Assembly (NCBI GenBank): GCA_026770585.1
Contig: MU646669.1
Location: 383,177 to 393,907 of the forward strand
Direction of reading: 5' to 3'
Length of the DNA stretch: 10,731 bases
Origin: Baffinella frigidus
Lineage: Eukaryota; Cryptophyceae; Cryptomonadales; Baffinellaceae
In this document: piece by piece, positions 6,032 to 10,731 of the stretch
Position numbering within the stretch: position 1 is the first letter of the stretch
Layout: every line of letters begins with the position of its first letter
Program-made: the position numbers and the translations under genes
The notes under the pieces: model-generated
The model's database searches: none
What the model saw: the letters and a program-made list of their open reading frames with translations, nothing else
Told to the model about the DNA's origin: nothing

Positions 6032-6106
6032 TCAATTCTCCAAGAAAAGTTGACAAGAATAGGGCAATGGCTCCAAGAACACGATCTCCTCCCCGCCAAT
6101 CGTCAC
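6032..6106 (-). pseudogene. Paralogous IGGEEI exon, probably decayed
   Basis: On the minus strand, a strong acceptor (AATTTCCGTTTTCAG) precedes VTIGGEEIVFLEPLPYSCQL and FLEN, then a stop. The first eleven residues match VSIGGEEIAFH of the exon at 5665-5742, in the same phase. The C-terminal half is not conserved; an ITLEE-like stretch occurs at 6011-6027 in another frame, suggesting frameshift decay. It could be a live terminal exon instead. Confidence 0.45.
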
Positions 6107-6565
6107 CTGAAAACGGAAATTCTGTCCTCTCAAGGATCCTGAGAACGGAGCAGAATACTGTTTTTTTGCAAGCCCGAATCACAGTGTCCTGGGTGTGGCA
6201 GCACAGCGCCCGGCCGAGCGAATCTACGCTAGACCTGAGGGTGGTCAATCGCAAAAGTCAACTCCCTAGTGCCGCGAGGTCAACTTTTGGAAGAACGCAC
6301 GGGTTTCCGTGCTTGCTGCAATTGAGTTGACTTTTGATTCCTCCCGGTCACGTCTAAAGTAGGATGGCGAGCCGCAGTGGGGCGCCGGGGGTGAAGGGCC
6401 TCCACATCCAACACCTCGAGGGGCCTAGCAACTCGGAACACTACGGGAACATTGAAAAAAATCAGTTACTGGATTGTTTCTAGGAAACACGCTAAAAGTC
6501 AGCAATTTTTGTCACGTTGTGTCCAAATATCCGGGCAAGACGTGCTTCGTAGCCTCCCGAGTGGG
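6107..6565. other. Spacer, no gene
   Basis: AAAAGTCAACTC (6251-6262) and GAGTTGACTTTT (6325-6336) form a 12-bp inverted repeat, with a further GGTCAACTTTTGG between them. Bases 6546-6561 share TCGTAGCCTCCCGAG with about 1101-1115. No exons with paired signals were seen. Confidence 0.4.
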
Positions 6566-6696
6566 CTCTAGCTCTGCCTGATAATCCGGTCTCCTCAAAC
6601 TGAGGAGACCGAAAGTTGATCCCCCTTTTTTTGGTACACATCCGTCAAATTTTGGCGTGAAAACGATCAGTCAACCCGACTGAGGCAGAGCTAGAG
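6566..6696. mobile_element. 131-bp TIR element with nested hairpin
   Basis: Ends CTCTAGCTCTGCCTGA (6566-6581) and TGAGGCAGAGCTAGAG (6681-6696) are inverted repeats, 15 of 16. Inside, CGGTCTCCTCA / TGAGGAGACCG (6587-6611, loop AAC) is a perfect hairpin. The tips match the GAGRCAGAGCTAGG and GGTCTC boxes at 3131-3152 and 3519/3694, so it probably belongs with those repeats. Its right end overlaps the stop codon of the neighbouring minus-strand gene. Confidence 0.7.
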
Positions 6697-7056
6697 GCTA
6701 TCTATCACCTTGAGCATGCCATCATCCCCTCCAGCCGCGTCGCCCCCCCCCGCCCCCCTGCCCCCAGCGCCTGCGCCGCCCTTGCGCTCCGCCTTCTCCC
6801 CGCCGGGGGCAGTCTTGTCCTCCTTCTTGCGCATCTCCGCAGCGCGCGCCTCGAGGTCCTCGCGCGAGACCCCCCCGCGCAGCCGCAGGGCTCGGGGCTC
6901 CGCTCCAGGGTGCAGGGGGGCGGCGGGATGCTGCTGGAGAGGGAGGGGCTGGTGCCACTTCGCTGCCAGCTGCGAGGGTGCGCTGGAGGTGGGCGTTGCG
7001 GGGCAGAGGAGCGCGAGTGCGCTGGCGAGGAGCAGGCCGCGGTGGTGCGGCGGCAT
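6691..7056 (-). CDS. Secreted protein with LRLRGG motif
   Basis: A 121-codon minus-strand frame starting at an ATG in a GCACCATGCC context. Residues 1-26 look like a signal peptide: short basic start, hydrophobic LLLASALALL, then a small-residue cleavage area (TPTSSA). LRLRGG is at residues 57-62, followed by a charged helix (SREDLEARAAEMRKKEDK) and a Gly/Ala/Asp-rich tail. LRLRGG is also the last six residues of ubiquitin, but there is no ubiquitin fold here; I recall such motifs after leader peptides in predicted algal proteins, unverified. Function unknown. A weak donor AAG-GTGATA (6708) could mean more exons. Otherwise the stop at 6691-6693 falls inside the adjoining TIR element, implying the native 3' end was replaced. 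Confidence 0.55.
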   Translation of the reverse strand: MPPHHRGLLLASALALLCPATPTSSAPSQLAAKWHQPLPLQQHPAAPLHPGAEPRALRLRGGVSREDLEARAAEMRKKEDKTAPGGEKAERKGGAGAGGRGAGGGDAAGGDDGMLKVIDSL

Positions 7057-7967
7057 GGTGCGGATCCGAGAGTCTGCCCAAGGAACCGGAACTGTTGGTG
7101 AGACGCTGGGGTTTTCTTGAGGAGGGATTCACGAGGATTCGGCCCCTGCGCGTGGTGTTGGGACCGGTTATTCCTCGAGGCCCGCAACCAGCGCCCAGTG
7201 CCCCAGAATGGAGGCGCGCCCCAGCGAGAAAAAGCAAGGACGGATCCAGCCAGGTAATCTGTCTGGGAAACAGTCGCTTCGAACATTTCCAAGGTGAAAT
7301 CATTCCACGGCTAAGGTCCCGTGGGCTGCCCGGGTGGCTGCGATCGTGGATCAGCACACAGATCGCTTCTTCGCCGCACCTTTCGGGATCTTCTCGAGGA
7401 TCTCGAGAACCGGGTTTTCACTGTCCTTTCCTGTTCTTAAGTTGCTGATTTTTGAGGGAAAGTCATCAACTGTAGTTTCAGTCAACTTCTCAACTCGACT
7501 CTAAATCAGGAACATGTACATTTCCGCCGCCCCATGTGCTTGATGGGGCATGCGAGCGGGCAGCCCTCGCTGTTCTTGCAGTTTAGGAGTGTGCAGGGTC
7601 GTCAGCTCTTGTGTTCCCCGCCTTTTCTGGGGATTTTTCATTCGTGTTGGGCAGGGAGTGCTAAGAATCAAGGGGGTTGATGGGGGAGCGGCTGTCTGGC
7701 CTGGCTCGGCGGCCGGCGCCAAGGGAGGCTTGCCCTTTCGGTGTTGGCCTCTATGGCAGCTGGGCTGTGGTTGCATATTGTGTGGGCGTCGCTCTTTTGT
7801 CGCGCCGGGGCTGGGCTGGGCAGCTGCAGCGAGAAGAGGCAGCGGTTGCGCGGGGCGTCAAGCCGGACCTGCCTCTCGTCGCTCTCGGAGGGGACATGCA
7901 GTCGTTCTGAGTAGGACAGGGCGGAGTCTCCAGATGTCACACGCACGTGGGACAACTTCTTCTGGCT
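7057..7967. other. Upstream region of the secreted-protein gene, no further gene resolved
   Basis: Long overlapping open frames exist on both strands because of high GC, but none shows a domain or paired splice sites. Possible plus-strand donors (GTGAGA at about 7099, GTAATC at about 7255) could belong to earlier exons of the plus gene at 8088, without proof. The minus strand of the first part would hold the promoter and 5' UTR of the secreted protein; no clear core element was seen. Confidence 0.35.
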
Positions 7968-8068
7968 TTGGAGGGCACCACGGCGAGCAGGAGTCGAGAA
8001 TCTCAGGAGCAGCGTTGAGCGAAAGGATCACCAGCTGTCCTGACCTCCTCGGGCACAGCAGCTGACGC
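7963..8068. repeat. Dispersed repeat, inverted copy at 9287-9382
   Basis: About 100 bp (GGCTTTGGAGGGCACCACGG onward to GGGCACAGCAGCTGACGC) matches the reverse complement of 9287-9382 at high identity. It supplies the branch-point-like CTGAC of the intron before the exon at 8088. On the minus strand both copies have an open frame with APEI[LP]DSCSPWCPPKP, which may be old exon sequence. Confidence 0.75.
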
Positions 8069-8087
8069 CCCCCCCCCGTGTGTGCAG

Positions 8088-8202
8088 TATGTTCGGCCTC
8101 CTGCGTACAACGGTCTTGGCTGCGAAGCCGTGCGTCGTTGTGAACGGCTCGAACGAGGCGTCCACCTGGCTCACCCAGTCCTTCTCGGTCGGCCAGGACT
8201 TC
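8088..8202 (+). CDS. Internal exon of an unidentified plus-strand gene
   Basis: Branch-like CTGAC and a C-rich tract ending GTGTGTGCAG precede the exon; GTAAGA follows it at 8203. In the chosen frame it encodes 38 residues: MFGLLRTTVLAAKPCVVVNG followed by SNEASTWLTQSFSVGQDF. The first ATG is one base into the exon and may be internal rather than a start. Its phase matches the terminal exon at 8996, giving 66 joined residues. No domain is recognised; the single Cys here and two in the next exon suggest, weakly, an exported protein. Confidence 0.6.
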
Positions 8203-8995
8203 GTAAGACCCGCTCCATATTGACCCTCTCCCCCATCTACCTTACCGTGCCCACGCGCGCCCCAGCTCCAGGGAACCTGCACATCGGTCAGGGCTTGCCT
8301 GTCCGTTCTCGGGCGATGCAGCGCCCAGCGTCGTGCACTTCCCCCGCAGCTAGACCACGCGTGGCTTCCCGGGCGACCCACGCGTGTCTCAACAGTGGGC
8401 GCACATCCTTGTGAAGGCAGCCATGCGTGCCCCTTGTCAGCACGACAGCAGCCCTGTGTGTACCTTGTCAGCACGGAACAGCGCATCCCCGCGGATCCAC
8501 TCCATCCAATCCGTTCCACGGTCACCTTCACATCAGAACCAGAACCTCCGGCACCCCTACACCCGACCTCGCCTCCGCACCACCTTCCTTGACCTCTCCC
8601 CCCGACCTCGCCTCCACAATACCTCCCCAGACCTCTCCCCTGAAGCCTCGGAAGACTCTGAAGGAACTCTCATCACCCCACAGCCTGACGCACGCGCACT
8701 CCATCCCCCTGACCCACCCTTTGCTGCTGCAGAGTGGCCCATCGAATCGCCCGCCCGCCCGCCCCCTTCTGTGTTGTCTGTGATCCAATCCCCAGTTTCC
8801 CTCCTACCCCCCCCCCCTCCCCCGCCGCCCGACCAACGATACTTCACCCCCCTGATCGTACCCCCCCCTGCCGCAGACCGTCGGGCTCTGCCACTCACGA
8901 CTACCCAACCCTCGACTACCCAACCCCCTCACGACTGCCCAACCCTCCACCCCCCTGACCCCCTGACCCCCTGACCCTACCCCCCCCTGGCGCAG
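8203..8995 (+). other. C-rich 793-nt intron
   Basis: It begins GTAAGACCC and ends CCCCCCCTGGCGCAG. It is dominated by CCT/CCCC/GACC runs, including RCCTCGCCTCC repeats at 8563-8640 and CGACTACCCAACC / CCCCTGACC repeats at 8898-8980. A duplicated GTGYRCCTTGTCAGCACG pair is at 8429-8476. The overlapping long proline-rich frames here are composition artefacts. Confidence 0.55.
8859..8891 (+). pseudogene. Duplicate decoy acceptor and exon start
   Basis: GTACCCCCCCCTGCCGCAG then ACCGTCGGGCTCTGC repeats the acceptor and first 15 exon bases of the terminal exon (8978-9010), 119 bases upstream, with three changes. After TVGLC the copy diverges into the CGACTACCC repeats. If used, it would give an alternative 29-residue tail ending at a TGA near 8964. 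Confidence 0.65.
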
Positions 8996-9082
8996 ACCGT
9001 GGGCCTCTGCAAGAAGCCGGAGAACTGGGGGTCTGACCCGTCGACCGACGGCGAGTGTGCGTTCCCCACCATTCAACCCTAG
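8996..9082 (+). CDS. Terminal exon of the plus-strand gene
   Basis: Acceptor CCCCCCCTGGCGCAG is followed by TVGLCKKPENWGSDPSTDGE, then CAFPTIQP and TAG at 9080-9082. It is in phase 0, as is the exon ending at 8202, so the two join cleanly. Codons are GC-rich at third positions, unlike the flanking repeats. The peptide contains two cysteines 16 residues apart; no family is recognised. Confidence 0.55.
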   Translation, partial: TVGLCKKPENWGSDPSTDGECAFPTIQP

Positions 9083-9127
9083 ACTCTAACTCCAAGATCT
9101 CTAGGGCTGTTATCCCTGAAGTGGCCA

Positions 9128-9147
9128 GGCGGTCAAATTTAACCGCC
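9128..9147. repeat. Short palindrome GGCGGT...ACCGCC
   Basis: A 20-base near-palindrome (18 of 20) centred on AAATTT, immediately left of the fold-back element at 9149. AACCGCCCATAGGG at 9739 reuses its core. Confidence 0.6.
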
Positions 9148-9148
9148 A

Positions 9149-9558
9149 AGAGGTCCCAGGCAGGTCCTAGGGCCCTACGGTAGGGCGTATGAGCCTACTG
9201 GGCACTTAAGAGGTACATGACCGCGTCTCGTGTGTAGCATTCCCAGTAACCGAGGAGGTTCCTCATGAACGTGCACGGGCGCGTCAGCTGCTGTGCCCAA
9301 GAGGTCAGACAGCTGGTGACCCTTCCGCCCAACGCTGCTCCTGAGATTCCCGACTCCTGCTCGCCGTGGTGCCCTCCAAAGCCTGTCTCTAAGAGAGTTT
9401 GACGCGTGCTGCCCAGCCTCCAGTTCGGCAGGGCACGTTCATGAGGAACCTCCTCGGTGACTGGGAATGCCACACACGAGACGCGTTTCTATACCCCTTA
9501 AGTGGCCAGTAGGCTCATACGCCCTATCGTAGGGCCCTAGGACCTGCCTAGGACCTCT
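9149..9558. mobile_element. 410-bp fold-back element
   Basis: Arms of about 126 bp (9149-9274 and 9433-9558) are inverted copies at roughly 90 percent identity. They run AGAGGTCC-AGGCAGGTCC, GGGCCCTACG, GGGCGTATGAGCCTACTGG, CGCGTCTCGTGTGT and GAGGAGGTTCCTCATGAACG. The 158-base centre carries the dispersed repeat shared with 7963-8068. No transposase frame. The GGTCCTAGGGCCCTACGGTAGGG tip resembles internal parts of the elements at 9914 and 10445. Confidence 0.9.
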
Positions 9559-9598
9559 CAGGGAGTTTGACGCGTGCTGCCCAGCCTCCAGTTCGGCA
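9395..9598. repeat. 36-bp direct repeats flanking the right arm of the fold-back
   Basis: GAGTTTGACGCGTGCTGCCC and the next 16 bases are identical at 9395-9430 and 9563-9598. One copy is inside the fold-back centre and the other just outside its right end. This suggests the right arm was added, or the segment duplicated, during a rearrangement. Confidence 0.85.
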
Positions 9599-9601
9599 TG
9601 G

Positions 9602-9637
9602 TTTCGGGTTTCGGGTTTGGGCTTTCGGGGTTAGGGG
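9602..9637. repeat. GGGTTTCGGG telomere-like run
   Basis: A short array of GGGTTTCGGG / GGGTTAGGGG variants like those at 3159, 3418 and 3712. Confidence 0.6.
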
Positions 9638-9913
9638 TTACTCGCTGGACCCCCCGCCACACTGTGGGCTTCGAGGGTTTCGGGAACCCTATATTTAGCG
9701 GCAACGTGACCAAATTTGCATAAGAAAATCTTCAAGTTAACCGCCCATAGGGTAAGTTGACTTTCGATGAAAGGTCCGTAGTCCACTGTGTGGCTCCTCA
9801 CGGGATGCGCACCCCGCAGCCTGATTCAAGGACCATACACATTTGTACCAGCGCAATATATACCTGTGCCAGCACATTATGCATCCGTACCACCCGCCCG
9901 TACAATCCACTAG

Positions 9914-10036
9914 TACAGGGGTACCTCGCTCATAAGACCCCCCCCCCCCCCCTAGGGACCACCGGAGGGCCCTAGGCATAGCCCTAACTGTAGGGTCCTA
10001 GGGGGGGGCGTTTCTTATGAGCGAGGTACCCCTGTA
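9914..10036. mobile_element. 123-bp TIR element, family C, copy 1
   Basis: Perfect 24-bp terminal inverted repeats: the left begins TACAGGGGTACCTCGCTC and ends ATAAGA, the right is its exact complement ending CCCCTGTA. The outer TA could be a TA target duplication as in mariner-like or PIF/Harbinger-like MITEs, but that is an inference. The interior is a 15-base C run and CCTAGG-rich palindromic DNA. No coding. Confidence 0.9.
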
Positions 10037-10415
10037 GGGGCCTCCCCCGAGTGAGCCAGCAGCCCTTTGAAGTGAACTGATGTGATCTTTCGGGGCTGGC
10101 GGATTCGCACCAGGGTTTACCGATTTCAAGCTAACACCTGGAGCGATTCGGGGGTTGGCCACACGCCCAAAAGAGGTCACGTGTGGCCAAGCGACCTCGG
10201 TTGGCCTCTGGACCACCCACCCTACCCTCTGAGAGGACGGAAATTCCGCCCTCTTAGAGGGCTTGAGAAAGGGCTTGGAGGGGATGGGGGGGGGAGCGAA
10301 GCGTGGCGTTTTATCCGCCCGGGTGGAAAGGAGGTGCTTAGAATTTTGCAGCTTTCGATCTATGTGTGGTCGGGTGATCGGGGCCGGTTGATCGGAGTGC
10401 GATCTCGCGGTGTTC
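10037..10415. other. Spacer with two hairpins
   Basis: TTGGCCACACG (10155-10165) pairs with CGTGTGGCCAA (10180-10190). CCCTCTGAGAGGACGGAA (10225-10242) pairs with TTCCGCCCTCTTAGAGGG (10244-10261), 16 of 18. No exon with paired splice signals was found, although the plus strand stays open in one frame for about 150 codons. Confidence 0.5.
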
Positions 10416-10450
10416 AGGGTTTAGGGTTTAGGGTTTACAGGGTTTACAGG
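10416..10450. repeat. Interstitial TTTAGGG telomere-like repeats
   Basis: GGGTTTAGGGTTTAGGGTTT followed by ACAGGGTTTACAGG. TTTAGGG is the telomere unit of plants, many algae and dinoflagellates. It directly abuts the family C element at 10445. Confidence 0.7.
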
Positions 10451-10553
10451 GGTACCTCGCTCATAAGAAACCAAGGCCCCCTAGGACCCTACAGTAGGGC
10501 CCTAAGGAGGTCCTGGGGGGGTGGTCGTTTCTCATGAGCGAGGTACCCCTGTA
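10445..10553. mobile_element. 109-bp TIR element, family C, copy 2
   Basis: Same ends as copy 1 (TACAGGGGTACCTCGCTC... / ...GAGCGAGGTACCCCTGTA), with a single mismatch at the inner end. The interior keeps CCCTAGGACCCTACAGTAGG but is shorter and lacks the long C run. Confidence 0.88.
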
Positions 10554-10597
10554 GAGCAGCTGGTGGGCGACGGAGCTGAGGGGTTACGACTCGGGTG

Positions 10598-10640
10598 CTG
10601 CTCGTTTCTCTGCTCGCTTCTCTGCTCGTTTCTCTCTGCC
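10598..10640. repeat. CTGCTCGYTTCT short tandem repeat
   Basis: Three 12-base units of TGCTCGYTTCTC in a pyrimidine-rich run that leads toward the acceptor at 10694. Confidence 0.6.
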
Positions 10641-10694
10641 CCTCCCTGTCTGAGTGATCGTTGTCTTACCGTCTGTTTCTCACCCCCACCGCAG

Positions 10695-10731
10695 ATGTCA
10701 ACCCGGTCGACACTGTCTAAAACGTGGGCTG
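10695..10731 (+). CDS. Possible exon start at the right edge
   Basis: Branch-like CTTAC at about 10665 and a TTTCTCACCCCCACCGCAG acceptor precede this 37-base stretch. One frame reads MSTRSTLSKTWA and stays open to the end of the window; another reads VNPVDTV and stops. Phase cannot be settled without the rest. Confidence 0.35.
   Translation, partial: MSTRSTLSKTWA

Noticed and set aside
6705-7448. Several long overlapping frames on both strands around the secreted-protein gene
   Set aside because: High GC suppresses stops in all frames. Only the minus frame 6691-7056 has a signal peptide and coherent composition.
8384-8974. Long proline-rich plus-strand frames and their minus-strand glycine-rich counterparts
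   Set aside because: They lie in the C-rich intron between 8202 and 8996 and reflect CCN repeats.
9195-9473. 92-codon minus frame with a peptide similar to the plus frame ending at 8065
   Set aside because: The match is due to the dispersed inverted repeat, and the alternative frame on the same DNA is equally open; no splice signals decide it.
9998-10537. Frames with a recurrent RGTSLIRN peptide at both family C elements
   Set aside because: The peptide is the translation of the 24-bp terminal inverted repeat, not a shared protein domain.
1-10731. tRNA or rRNA genes, and a transposase or reverse transcriptase
   Set aside because: I looked for T-loop GGTTCGANTCC patterns, conserved rRNA stretches and catalytic motifs in the translated frames and saw none; covariance-model and profile searches would be decisive.

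Overview
This looks like nuclear DNA of a eukaryotic microbe. Coding sequence appears only as short exons bounded by GT...AG splice signals with pyrimidine-rich acceptors. There are no bacterial-style operons, and the spaces between exons are filled with terminal-inverted-repeat (TIR) elements, microsatellites and telomere-like repeats (TTTAGGG, GGGTTTSGGG and GTTTAGT arrays). A minus-strand secreted protein carries an LRLRGG motif after its signal peptide. From memory this fits predicted proteins of secondary-plastid algae such as cryptophytes; lineage is an inference I cannot test here. No complete multi-exon gene is present.

Layout. (1) 1-1240: non-coding, with a 25-bp tandem repeat, a 140-bp TIR element (684-823) and a degenerate triple repeat. 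(2) 1240-2115: remains of a minus-strand ankyrin-repeat gene. It has one good ankyrin exon (1672-1751), a duplicated second half (1444-1488), three decayed exon starts (1891, about 1968, 2110) and a Y-shaped TTATCCGTAGG element that cuts the duplicated exon. (3) 2335-4120: a truncated TIR element, several near-perfect palindromes, a large fold-back element (3519-3694) and telomere-like arrays. (4) 4157-4600: a 63-nt ankyrin-like minus exon directly downstream, in the transcript sense, of a nearly 380-nt CT-rich tract. (5) 4924-6106: a minus-strand locus of paralogous small exons encoding variants of a [VI]xIGGEEI...L[KQ]IDxP[IM]TLEGEE repeat. It includes three tandem 104-bp units that each repeat the exon end plus a GTGAGTCAAC donor. 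(6) 6566-7056: a TIR element abutting the 3' end of the LRLRGG secreted-protein ORF. (7) 7057-9082: the 3' part of a plus-strand gene (exon 8088-8202, 793-nt C-rich intron, terminal exon 8996-9082) with a duplicated decoy acceptor. (8) 9149-10553: a 410-bp fold-back element, two copies of a short TA-ended TIR element and telomere-like repeats, then a possible exon start at the right edge.

The recurring theme is exon and splice-site sequence being duplicated together with TIR elements. The strongest case is the 104-bp array at 5373-5684, where the duplicated units form ready-made 84-nt GT-AG introns separated by 20-nt micro-exons. I read this as possible intron birth, by tandem duplication or by an introner-like element. 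No transcript evidence is available here.
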